From positions 496,001 through 560,000 of the forward strand of contig JADJOX010000008.1 in the NCBI GenBank assembly GCA_016713565.1: a stretch of 64,000 nucleotides of DNA, in the 5' to 3' direction. The notes under the pieces were generated by a model. It had not been told where the DNA came from. It made no database searches and saw only the letters and a list, made by a program, of their open reading frames with translations. Source of the DNA: Ignavibacteriota bacterium (GTDB lineage Bacteria > Bacteroidota > Ignavibacteria > Ignavibacteriales > Melioribacteraceae). Every line of letters starts with the position of its first letter. The first letter of the stretch is position 1. Shown here one piece after another: positions 7,821 to 15,983 of the stretch. Made by a program: the position numbers and the translations under genes.

Positions 7821-8945
7821 ATGCTGAAAAAAAAATATTATGTAAAAGAATTTTGGAAAAATTTAAAATCAATATCTTATTATAAACTTTTACTAACAAT
7901 ATTTTTAATTTTTTCTGAAATTGGTTTTGCTTCAGATATTTTTCAAGGATTTAAACAGAGCTATGGTTTTCTTGCGTTAAATGTTCTGTTTTCAGGATTT
8001 CTGGGAACAATGTTCGCCCACTCCTTTATAAAGCAAAGAAAATTAATACCCGTAACTTTACTTATTCATATTTTATATTCCGTTAATGTATCTGATTTTA
8101 CAAAAAATTCAACCTTACAAACCGTACCTCATGAAAAATATATTGTTTTTGGAATTGCACTTATTATTACAATAATATTGGCTTATATATTTTTAATGAA
8201 TTTTATCACTACCGAAGGAATTCCGCAAATAAAACTAAGAGCCGAAATGGATTTAGCAAAAGAAATGCATAAAGCTTTGGTTCCTGAAATTAAAATTCAG
8301 ACTAATAAATTTTTAATTTACGGTAAATCGATTCCTATAGATGAAGTAGGTGGTGATTTAGTGGATGTTTGTTTTAAAGATGAAGAAATCCTTTGCTATA
8401 TTGCGGATGTAAGCGGTCATGGAATCTCATCCGGGTTATTTATGGGAATGTTCAAGAGTTCGGTTCATACAATATTAATGAAAGATTTTACGGTGGAAGG
8501 CATATTCAATGATTCAAACAAATCTCTTTACAGTCTGAAAAAACAAAACATTTTTTTAACTGCTGCCGCAATAATCTTCAAACAAAATAATATTTTGGAA
8601 TATTCAGTAGCGGGACATTTACCTATTTTATATTTTGATTCTTCAAAAAATGAATTGAGAAAACTGCTGAATAAACAAATCGCAATTTCGGTGAAACACG
8701 ATTTCAATTATACCGGTGAAAAATTCAATTATCAATCAGGAGATATTTTTATTTTACTTTCCGACGGATTGACCGAAGTCTTTAATGTAAATAAAATCGG
8801 TTATGGTTTGGAGAAATTTATTAACGTTATTGAAAAAAATATTTCGAGATCACCTGATGAGCTTTATTCAATTCTTCTAAAAAATGTAAATGAATATGGA
8901 AATCAAATTGATGATCAATCACTTCTGATAATAAAATGTAAATAA
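7821..8945 (+). CDS. Membrane-anchored SpoIIE-family PP2C phosphatase
   Basis: The product is about 374 residues from the ATG at 7821; an in-frame TTG at 7779 would add 14 poorly conserved residues. The N-terminal ~135 residues hold about four membrane helices. The rest is a SpoIIE/RsbU-type protein phosphatase domain with the metal-binding segments YGKSIPIDEVGGDLVD, CYIADVSGHGISSGLFMGMF and FILLSDGLTEV, all expected aspartates retained. Such phosphatases dephosphorylate STAS-domain anti-anti-sigma factors in partner-switching pathways. No PAS, GAF or response-regulator domain is visible, so the signal may be sensed by the membrane part. An RsbW-like kinase lies ~1.1 kb away on the other strand, but no STAS partner is visible. 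Confidence 0.88.
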   Translation: MLKKKYYVKEFWKNLKSISYYKLLLTIFLIFSEIGFASDIFQGFKQSYGFLALNVLFSGFLGTMFAHSFIKQRKLIPVTLLIHILYSVNVSDFTKNSTLQTVPHEKYIVFGIALIITIILAYIFLMNFITTEGIPQIKLRAEMDLAKEMHKALVPEIKIQTNKFLIYGKSIPIDEVGGDLVDVCFKDEEILCYIADVSGHGISSGLFMGMFKSSVHTILMKDFTVEGIFNDSNKSLYSLKKQNIFLTAAAIIFKQNNILEYSVAGHLPILYFDSSKNELRKLLNKQIAISVKHDFNYTGEKFNYQSGDIFILLSDGLTEVFNVNKIGYGLEKFINVIEKNISRSPDELYSILLKNVNEYGNQIDDQSLLIIKCK

Positions 8946-8972
8946 AAAACCCAACCGAAAAGTTGGGTTTTG
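8946..8972. terminator. Bidirectional terminator between the SpoIIE-type gene and mdh
   Basis: The 10-bp stem AAAACCCAAC / GTTGGGTTTT with a 6-nt loop has A-rich and T-rich flanks, so it can terminate both converging genes. Confidence 0.8.
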
Positions 8973-8992
8973 CTTTAGAATGATTTTGAAAA

Positions 8993-9958
8993 TTAGAATC
9001 CTAATCTTTCCATATCTGCAACTAAACTTGATACGGCGTTAACCGAATTTGTAAATAATGCTTGCTCTTCGTCGTTTAGAGAAATTTCGAGAATTCTTTC
9101 ACAGCCGGTTTCTCCAAGAACAGCGGGAACACCTACATAATATCCATTTACGTTATATTCGCCATTTAAATATACGCAAGATGCGAGCACTCTTTTTTGA
9201 TCGCCTAATATCGATTCTGCCATTGAGATAGCGGCTGATGCCGGCGAATAAAAAGCCGAACCCGTTTTTAATAATTTTACAACTTCTCCGCCTGCCATTT
9301 TAGTTCTTTCAACCATAGCGGTCATTACTTCCTTTGCTTTAGCGGCATCGTTATATTTTCTTTCAAGCAATTCCATAACAGGAACGCCGTTAACATTTGC
9401 ATAACGCACAAGCGGAACCATTGTATCGCCATGTCCGCCAAGTACCATTGCATTAATATCTTTAACAGATACGCCCAATTCCCAAGCTATAAAAGTTGAA
9501 AATCTTGAGGAATCCAAGACGCCTGCTTGACCAATAACTCTATTATGCGGAAAACCTGTAACTTTTTGGAAAAGAGTTACCATTGCGTCCAAAGGATTGG
9601 AAATAATTATAACAATTGAATTTGGAGCAAATTCTTTAACACCTTCCGCAACCGATTTCATAATTTTGGCATTTGTTACCAATAAATCATCACGACTCAT
9701 TCCCGGTTTACGCGGTAAACCTGCAGTAATAATAACCAAATCCGCGTTATCAATTTCACTATATTGATTTGCGCCTTTCAAATTAACATCGAAACCGTCA
9801 ATACGCGAAGCTTCAGCTATATCAAGCGTTTTCCCTTGAGGCATATCTTCAACTATATCAAAAAGAACAACATCTCCCAATTCTTTTTGAGCAATCAGCT
9901 GAGCCAAAACTCCACCAATTTGACCTCCACCAATTAATGCAATTTTTTTCTTAGCCAT
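8993..9958 (-). CDS. mdh: Malate dehydrogenase (LDH-like type)
   Basis: Interconverts malate and oxaloacetate with NAD in the TCA cycle. The 321-residue product has the Rossmann motif GGGQIGG (residues 10-16), substrate-binding arginines Arg83 and Arg89 in LPRKPGMSR, Arg152, and the catalytic His176 in LGGHGDTMVP. Arg83 in the specificity loop marks malate rather than lactate dehydrogenase. It belongs to the tetrameric LDH-like group usual in Chlorobi and Ignavibacteria. A clear AAGGAG ribosome-binding site sits 5 nt before the start (9964-9969 on the plus strand). It is a single-gene unit. Confidence 0.95.
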   Translation of the reverse strand: MAKKKIALIGGGQIGGVLAQLIAQKELGDVVLFDIVEDMPQGKTLDIAEASRIDGFDVNLKGANQYSEIDNADLVIITAGLPRKPGMSRDDLLVTNAKIMKSVAEGVKEFAPNSIVIIISNPLDAMVTLFQKVTGFPHNRVIGQAGVLDSSRFSTFIAWELGVSVKDINAMVLGGHGDTMVPLVRYANVNGVPVMELLERKYNDAAKAKEVMTAMVERTKMAGGEVVKLLKTGSAFYSPASAAISMAESILGDQKRVLASCVYLNGEYNVNGYYVGVPAVLGETGCERILEISLNDEEQALFTNSVNAVSSLVADMERLGF

Positions 9959-10079
9959 AATAATCTCCTTAAATATTTGTAATAAAACCTTGCTATCCTA
10001 AAATAAGAATTTGTTAATTCATTTACATGAAAATACTTTAAAATATTTATTAGTGTGAATGAAAAATTGGAATTAAAAC

Positions 10080-10490
10080 TTATAAGTTAAATGTTAAAAT
10101 TACTTCTGCGGATCTTTTTGTGAATTTATATTTTACGTCATCAGCAAGAGATTTCATTATATATATACCGCGTCCGCTGCCCTTTAAAATATTTTCCGGT
10201 TTAGTTGGATCAGGCACTTTTTCAGGAGTAAATCCGTTGCCTTCATCTTTAAAGGATATAACAATTTTTTTTGCATTTAAAACTATTTTAACAGAAACGG
10301 ATTTGTTTGGATCCTTATGGTTTCCGTGAATTATACTGTTAGCAGCGGCTTCTGCTATTGCAATTTCTATCGAATCTTTTTTCTGATCATTTATTTTTAA
10401 TTCATTCTGAATTGTATCAAGAACAAATTTTTCAATATCCGGTAAATTTTCAGGATTACTTTTATATGTTTTATTAAAACTTTTCGTCAC
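10080..10490 (-). CDS. Anti-sigma factor / serine kinase, RsbW-like HATPase
   Basis: A stand-alone GHKL-type ATPase of 136 residues. The N box appears as EAAANSIIHGN, the G1 box as FKDEGNGFTP and the G2 box as GSGRGIYIMKSL, all typical of the HATPase_c_2 family (RsbW/SpoIIAB-like). Members phosphorylate STAS-domain antagonists and hold sigma factors or other targets. Separate transcription from the flanking genes is likely. With the SpoIIE-type phosphatase at 7.8-8.9 kb it could form two arms of a partner switch; this is inferred from proximity only. Confidence 0.85.
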   Translation of the reverse strand: MTKSFNKTYKSNPENLPDIEKFVLDTIQNELKINDQKKDSIEIAIAEAAANSIIHGNHKDPNKSVSVKIVLNAKKIVISFKDEGNGFTPEKVPDPTKPENILKGSGRGIYIMKSLADDVKYKFTKRSAEVILTFNL

Positions 10491-10553
10491 TTTGCAATAC
10501 TGATTAACTAATAATATTAAAAGTAAATTTTATTTAAAACAAATACAATTTTT

Positions 10554-12500
10554 TTAAATTCGCCAATTTACAGAGAAAAACAAATTTGCCAGCTCTCTTT
10601 TTTTGTTTTTTTCGTTGGAAATAAATTCATACCATCCATTCAACATCAGATCGACGTTAATCATTCTGATTTGGAAGTTAGTTATTGGTCCAACACTTTT
10701 ATATTTTGTTGAAAGAAATTTTTCATTTTTTGAATTAAATCCGAAAGTTTGCAAATCAAAATATCTTAATCCTACTCCATAATTTAGGTTCGAGTATTTT
10801 ATATACAGCATCGGTTCCAAATAATATTCTGCTAAAAACCTTTCTGGATTGTTAGTAAAATTTGCCCACACAAAATCACCCTGTTCTGATAATTTAATAT
10901 ATCCCGAAAAATCAAAATAAAGTTTTTTTGTCAATTTCATTGATGTTGAATCTTTAGCGCTAAACTGTCTGAATGAAAAGCTTTTGATATTTGGAATTAT
11001 ATCTTCAAAATCATATGAAGTATAATTTGCAGAAACCTCAAACGTATTTTTTGAATAGAGATTTGTACCGGTATATTCACCGCCGGAATTTAATTTTATA
11101 TTTCTTCTCGTATTATTGTTTGAACTTCTTTCGGCAAAAATGTAAACAATGTGGTTAAAACTTCCCTCGAGATTTACAAAAAAATTAAAAAACTGATTGA
11201 AATTTCTAAGATATGACAAACGAATAATTGAAAGCAGTTCATCCCTGTCGTCAAAATTTTCTTCACTCGGTGTATCGTAAATTAATTTTCTGTGCAGCAA
11301 TGTTAGAAGCAGATTATCTTTTTTCGAAATTGATAAATTTCCCGTCCCTGAAATTGTTGTATACTGTGAATTGTTATTTTTTCTTTTTTCAAGCTCGGTT
11401 CGCTGATCATACAATATCTGATTAGAATTTTTAATTTTCTGCGCGTTGTATTTTTCATCTCGCTCGCTGTAATCTACTTTTATTCTGCCAAAAAAAAGTT
11501 GACTGTTGTATTCCGTTAGCGCCGAAAAATCCAGCCTGAATTCATTAATTCTTGAATCAAAAGATGAAACTTGAATGTTAGAAAGATTTTTAAATTTTGT
11601 TACTCTATCAATATTTCTGTATGAAGCTCTTCCGCTCAAGTCAAAATAAAGATCCGAACTGAATCTTGAATTAAAAATTCTCTCTTCAATAAAATATCTA
11701 TCTTCAATTCTGCTTTGAATATTTTTCGAAATATTGTAAAGACTGGAAGTTACAGAATCGGCTTCAAAATAAAAATCCTTTCTTACTTTTCCGTAATCGG
11801 CAGATATAATATTTGTAAGATCATAGTCAAAATCATTTTTAAAATTAATTGATGCCAATCGTGTGTAGTTTTGTCGCGGAGCAATATCTTCATTTTGGAA
11901 ATTAAGATTGGAGGAAATTTGAAACTCATCTAAATTGTATTTTTCCAGGTAAATATTCGATCCGTAAATTAAACCGTTATCATTTTCATTTACTTGCCTG
12001 TTTATTGAATAACCGCCGTATGGAATTATTTTTAGATGATCAACCGGCGATATTTTTGTGTAAGCTGTTGAATGAAGAACAGAAGCTTCATTTATTGCAA
12101 TTTTCCTGTCATTCGAATAAATATTATTTCTTGTTAAGATTCCAATCTGAATTAGAGGTGAAAATTTATATTCACCAATTAATGATAGAGATTGTTCATC
12201 CTTAATATTTTTTTCGACGGATCTGACCAAAGAAGAAAAATAATTTTCGTCAAGTCCGAAAAAGAAATTTTCCGTGTTAGATGATAAAGATAAATTTGAA
12301 ATAAGATTTAAAGTATTCAGCCTTTTTTCAAATCCGTTGTTGAACATGTTTTTTTGATATTTGGCATAAGCAAAATTTAAACTGTCATTAAAGTTTTGCG
12401 ATAACAAAATATTTGTTAATGCTAAAACAAAAAAGAATATTTTCGTAATTTTTTCACAAAATAATGCCGAATATTTTTCTCTAATCCAAAACGAAAACAT
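10554..12500 (-). CDS. Large predicted outer-membrane beta-barrel protein, function unknown
   Basis: The product is about 648 residues from the ATG at 12500; an ATG at 12530 would add ten residues. It starts with a short charged stretch and a signal peptide (KIFFFVLALTNILLSQ), followed by long runs of alternating polar and hydrophobic/aromatic residues ending in ANLFFSVNWRI, the pattern of a large outer-membrane barrel. Asn, Ser, Tyr and Phe are abundant and cysteine is almost absent after the signal. No plug domain or recognised family motif is seen. The start overlaps the end of the upstream ribonuclease gene by 20 bp, so the two are probably co-transcribed. I do not recognise the family. 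Confidence 0.7.
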   Translation of the reverse strand: MFSFWIREKYSALFCEKITKIFFFVLALTNILLSQNFNDSLNFAYAKYQKNMFNNGFEKRLNTLNLISNLSLSSNTENFFFGLDENYFSSLVRSVEKNIKDEQSLSLIGEYKFSPLIQIGILTRNNIYSNDRKIAINEASVLHSTAYTKISPVDHLKIIPYGGYSINRQVNENDNGLIYGSNIYLEKYNLDEFQISSNLNFQNEDIAPRQNYTRLASINFKNDFDYDLTNIISADYGKVRKDFYFEADSVTSSLYNISKNIQSRIEDRYFIEERIFNSRFSSDLYFDLSGRASYRNIDRVTKFKNLSNIQVSSFDSRINEFRLDFSALTEYNSQLFFGRIKVDYSERDEKYNAQKIKNSNQILYDQRTELEKRKNNNSQYTTISGTGNLSISKKDNLLLTLLHRKLIYDTPSEENFDDRDELLSIIRLSYLRNFNQFFNFFVNLEGSFNHIVYIFAERSSNNNTRRNIKLNSGGEYTGTNLYSKNTFEVSANYTSYDFEDIIPNIKSFSFRQFSAKDSTSMKLTKKLYFDFSGYIKLSEQGDFVWANFTNNPERFLAEYYLEPMLYIKYSNLNYGVGLRYFDLQTFGFNSKNEKFLSTKYKSVGPITNFQIRMINVDLMLNGWYEFISNEKNKKRELANLFFSVNWRI

Positions 12501-13881
12501 CACCTTGTTTTGGAATATAAACTTTAGCAAAACCGTTTTCTAAAATTCTATTTTTAAATATTTCCTGCTGATCAAAATCTCCGTGAACCAAAAATATTTC
12601 TTTTAATTTTGACTTATCAAATTGATTAACATAATCTATCAACTCATTTGCATCTGCATGAGCACTGAAAGAATTTAATACAATTACTTCGGCTTTAAGT
12701 TTAAATTCTTCTCCAAAAATCTTTATGAATTCACTTTTATCCATAATTCTTCTGCCTAAAGTATCCTGAGCGGAATATCCAACCATTAAAATAATATTGT
12801 TAGGATCTTCTATATTATTTCTTAAATGATGAAGAATTCTACCGGCTTCGCACATTCCCGAACTTGAAATTATCATCAAAGGTCCATTATAATTGTTTAG
12901 TTCCTTTGATTCTGAAACTTCGGAAATATAATTCAATTGATTAAAACCGAAAGGGTCTTTGTTCTTTAAAATAAATTCTTCAGTTTCATTATCAAAACAT
13001 TCTGGATGAAGTCTGAATACTTCCGTAGCATTTACTGAAAGCGGGCTATCAACATAAACCGGTATAATTGGAGCATCATTTTTAAGGAAAATTCTATGCA
13101 GAGCATATACTAATTCCTGAGTTCTACCAACGCTGAAAGCCGGAACAATAATCTTTGCATTACGCTGAACAGCTCTATTTACAACGCGTGCCAAACTTTG
13201 TTCGGAATCCTTTGGATTATCATGAGTTCTTCCGCCATATGTGCTTTCACAAACGAAATAATCTACGTCTCTAATTTTTTCATGATCCCTTAAAATGGGT
13301 AAATTTGGTCTTCCTAAATCTCCGCTGAATCCAATATTTATTTCCTTCCCGTTTTCTTTAATAGTTAAATGTGAAACGGCAGAGCCTAAAATATGTCCCG
13401 CGTCCGCAAAATATAATTTAATATCTGGCGTTATATCAAAATCATGATGGTAGTTTAATCCAACAATTAACTTCAATGTATTAGAAACATCTTTGGCAGT
13501 ATAAAGAGGCTCAAATAAATTTTTACCCTGCTTTGCCCTTCTTTTATTTACAAATTCAACGTCCATCTCTTGAATGTGTGCGCTGTCTCTCAGCATAATT
13601 GTAACCAAATCTCTTGTTGCGAAAGTTGTATAAATTTTTCCTTTAAATCCTTTACTAACCAAAGTCGGTAAATTGCCGGAGTGATCGATGTGCGCGTGAG
13701 TTAAAATTATAAAATCAATTTCTCTTGGATCAAAAAATTCAAAATTTCTATTTATCTCAAAAGCTTCTTTTCTTTTTCCTTGATACATTCCGCAATCGAC
13801 CAAAAATTTTGTAGTTCCGGTTGCAACTAAATGCATTGAACCCGTAACAGTTTGCGCTGCGCCGATAAATTGGATTTCCAT
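12481..13881 (-). CDS. MBL-fold beta-CASP ribonuclease (CPSF73-like RNA-processing exonuclease)
   Basis: A 466-residue metallo-beta-lactamase protein with the zinc ligands in LTHAHIDHSGNLP (motif 2, about residues 59-71), a further histidine in ADAGHILGSA (motif 3) and an aspartate in GFSGDLGRP (motif 4). The beta-CASP part includes VPAFSVGRTQEL, SSSGMCEAGRILHHL and the terminal motif SFSAHADANELIDYV. This combination defines RNA-processing nucleases related to archaeal and eukaryotic CPSF73 rather than RNase J. Members cleave RNA endo- or exonucleolytically; the substrate here is unknown. The start is the ATG beginning MEIQFIGAAQTVTGSMHL. It is divergent from pta across a 127-bp gap. Confidence 0.9.
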   Translation of the reverse strand: MEIQFIGAAQTVTGSMHLVATGTTKFLVDCGMYQGKRKEAFEINRNFEFFDPREIDFIILTHAHIDHSGNLPTLVSKGFKGKIYTTFATRDLVTIMLRDSAHIQEMDVEFVNKRRAKQGKNLFEPLYTAKDVSNTLKLIVGLNYHHDFDITPDIKLYFADAGHILGSAVSHLTIKENGKEINIGFSGDLGRPNLPILRDHEKIRDVDYFVCESTYGGRTHDNPKDSEQSLARVVNRAVQRNAKIIVPAFSVGRTQELVYALHRIFLKNDAPIIPVYVDSPLSVNATEVFRLHPECFDNETEEFILKNKDPFGFNQLNYISEVSESKELNNYNGPLMIISSSGMCEAGRILHHLRNNIEDPNNIILMVGYSAQDTLGRRIMDKSEFIKIFGEEFKLKAEVIVLNSFSAHADANELIDYVNQFDKSKLKEIFLVHGDFDQQEIFKNRILENGFAKVYIPKQGDVFVLD

Positions 13882-14008
13882 AAATATCCCAAAATTTTAT
13901 TAATAAAAATATTTTTCTTAAAATAACAAAATTTGAATATAAAATTATAATTAAGTCATAGCCTATTTTATTATATTTAGCATACAAAAAAAATAAAAAT
14001 GGATAGTT

Positions 14009-14989
14009 ATGGCAGATTTACAATTAATTGAAGAAATAAAATCGAAAGCAAAAAATTTAAGAAGAACAATTGTACTTCCCGAATCACACGATGACAGAGT
14101 TTTAAAAGCCGCTCAAAAATTAACAAGCGAAGGAATTGCGAAAGTTATTACACTTGGAAATGAAGATAAAATTCGTGCAAGAGCAAAAGAATTGGAAGTT
14201 GACCTTTCCGGTGTTAGAATAATTGATTATGAAAAATCAGAAATGTTCAGCGATTTTGCCAATATTTTTTTTAACATGAGAAAACACAAAGGCTTAACAA
14301 TTGAACAGGCAAGAGAAACATTAAAACGTGATTTATTTTTCGGCGCAATGATGGTTAAAGAATCCAAAGCTGATGGATTTGTTGCGGGCTCAACCGCTTC
14401 TACGGGAGACGTTTTACGAGCTGCTTTGCAGTGCGTTGGAATGCCGGATGGAATTTCAATTGTTTCAAGTTTCTTTTTAATGATTTTTCCAAACAGAGTT
14501 TTCAGCTTTGCGGATTGTGCGGTTGTTCCAAATCCCGATGCTGCTCAATTAGCCGATATAGCAATTACAACAGCTGAAAATCATAAAAAATTAACCGGTG
14601 AAGAACCTTATGTTGCCATGCTTTCTTTTTCTACTAAAGGAAGCGCGAAACATGAATTGGTGGATAAAGTTTTAGAAGCAACTGCAATCGCAAAGCAAAA
14701 AAATCCAAATTTAATGATTGACGGTGAACTTCAGTTCGATGCTGCAATTGTTGATTCAATTGGGAAGAAAAAAGCTCCGGAAAGTACTGTTGCAGGTCGC
14801 GCAAATGTTTTGGTTTTCCCTGATCTGCAAGCCGGAAATATTGGTTATAAAATTGCTCAAAGATTAGGCGGAGCGGAAGCTGTTGGTCCGGTTGTTCAAG
14901 GTTTGAAAAAACCGTTATTTGATTTAAGTCGCGGATGCAGTGTTGATGATATTGTAAATACTTCGGCGATTGCTGCTTTAATGGCATAA
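14009..14989 (+). CDS. pta: Phosphate acetyltransferase
   Basis: Converts acetyl-CoA and phosphate to acetyl phosphate and CoA, the first step of acetate formation with ATP gain through acetate kinase. The 326-residue product has the short, single-domain form. Typical segments are IVLPESHDDRVLKAA at the N-terminus, DGFVAGSTASTGDVLRAALQ, NPDAAQLADIAI, MLSFSTKGSAKH and ANVLVFPDLQAGNIGYKIAQRLGGAEAVGP near the C-terminus. No ackA lies in the window. The 127-bp gap to the divergent ribonuclease gene presumably holds both promoters. A strong bidirectional terminator follows. Confidence 0.95.
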   Translation: MADLQLIEEIKSKAKNLRRTIVLPESHDDRVLKAAQKLTSEGIAKVITLGNEDKIRARAKELEVDLSGVRIIDYEKSEMFSDFANIFFNMRKHKGLTIEQARETLKRDLFFGAMMVKESKADGFVAGSTASTGDVLRAALQCVGMPDGISIVSSFFLMIFPNRVFSFADCAVVPNPDAAQLADIAITTAENHKKLTGEEPYVAMLSFSTKGSAKHELVDKVLEATAIAKQKNPNLMIDGELQFDAAIVDSIGKKKAPESTVAGRANVLVFPDLQAGNIGYKIAQRLGGAEAVGPVVQGLKKPLFDLSRGCSVDDIVNTSAIAALMA

Positions 14990-14991
14990 AT

Positions 14992-15028
14992 AATTAGCCG
15001 GATGAAAATTCTCATCCGGCTAATTTTT
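14992..15028. terminator. Bidirectional terminator between pta and the haem-binding gene
   Basis: A 14-bp perfect stem (AATTAGCCGGATGA / TCATCCGGCTAATT) with loop AAATTC is followed by TTT. It serves the two converging genes. Confidence 0.9.
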
Positions 15029-15482
15029 ATAATGAATCTTTTTGAGCTGAAAACCAATTTGCAAGTAAATTAACTTGTTCTTCTGTCAATTCGGCTTCTT
15101 TATGCATAAGTACATAAGGTTTCATCGGCATCTCGCGTTCTTTTACAACTTCAACACACTCATCAAGTCGATGTAGTTTTTTTTCATTGTTACTTACCTC
15201 GCCCCAAGTTGAAAAATTTATGTGTCTTCTTCCATCGTTTATATGATTTTTAAGCAGCCAGGAAACGGGAGCAATTTCCGCATACCAAGGATATTTTGTT
15301 TCGTAGGAATGACAATCGTAACACGCGTTCTTCAAAATACTTTTCACTTCTGAAGGCGGATTTGTAATATTTATAATATCGCTTGTCGGATTTGTTTGTG
15401 GATTTGATTTATCAATTCTGATAAATTGTATAATTACAAAAACAGCAATTACTACCAAAATAATTTTTTTAATTTTATTCAT
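15027..15482 (-). CDS. Membrane-anchored haem-binding domain protein (single CxxCH)
   Basis: The 151-residue product has an N-terminal membrane anchor or uncleaved signal (IKKIILVVIAVFVIIQFI) and one c-type haem site in NACYDCHSYETKYPWY, followed by the conserved SWLLKNHINDGRRHINFSTW. This layout matches the 'haem-binding domain' family of Bacteroidota proteins, thought to sit in the periplasm and take part in electron transfer. The C-terminal part (MPMKPYVLMHKEAELTEEQ) includes a plausible methionine ligand. An AAGGAAA ribosome-binding site precedes the ATG. It is followed upstream on the same strand by a TerB-like gene 18 bp away and by malQ, a loose operon with no obvious common theme. Confidence 0.82.
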   Translation of the reverse strand: MNKIKKIILVVIAVFVIIQFIRIDKSNPQTNPTSDIINITNPPSEVKSILKNACYDCHSYETKYPWYAEIAPVSWLLKNHINDGRRHINFSTWGEVSNNEKKLHRLDECVEVVKEREMPMKPYVLMHKEAELTEEQVNLLANWFSAQKDSL

Positions 15483-15500
15483 TATTTTCCTTTTAAGAGT

Positions 15501-15968
15501 TTAGTTATTTTTTAATGAACCCAATTCAGTTTTAACTTCCAACTTTGCAGCAATTCTATCTCTATGCGATAGATTAAGATTGCTTGCGATTTTTTTTATA
15601 TAATGATCTTCAAATTCATCTAAATTACCGTCAGCAAAAGCAATATGCCAAAGACTTTTTATAAGATTATATTTTTCTTCATTATCAAAATTTTGATTAA
15701 CTATCTCTGTAAATTCATAAGAACTTACAGATTTTTTTATTTTTTCTTGTGATTCGGATATTAGCTGATTTATTTCATTTTCCGTCAATGAAAAATTTGA
15801 CTTAAAAATATCAAAAATTTTGGATTTTTCAACTTCGCTAAAATCGCCGTTTGCTTGAGCCATTTCTAAAAACAAAGCGCATGCCGCAATTTTAATTGCA
15901 TGATTTTTATTTTCGAGATCTTTTCCTTCTTTGCATTTTCTAAAATTATCTAATATAAATTCAAACAT
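15501..15968 (-). CDS. TerB-like helical protein
   Basis: A 155-residue soluble, helix-rich protein. Two acidic segments, ALFLEMAQANGDFSEVEKSKI and IAFADGNLDEFEDHYIKKIA, are the paired metal-binding repeats typical of TerB-like (tellurite-resistance B / DjlA-N) domains. TerB domains bind divalent metals and are often involved in stress responses; the exact role here is not known. No other ter genes are nearby. It lies between malQ and the haem-binding gene with gaps of only 15-18 bp. Confidence 0.8.
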   Translation of the reverse strand: MFEFILDNFRKCKEGKDLENKNHAIKIAACALFLEMAQANGDFSEVEKSKIFDIFKSNFSLTENEINQLISESQEKIKKSVSSYEFTEIVNQNFDNEEKYNLIKSLWHIAFADGNLDEFEDHYIKKIASNLNLSHRDRIAAKLEVKTELGSLKNN

Positions 15969-15983
15969 AATTGCCTTTTTTTA

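Noticed and set aside
15501..15968. Tellurite-resistance gene
   Set aside because: The protein is TerB-like, but no other ter genes are present; isolated TerB-like domains are common and do not indicate tellurite resistance.
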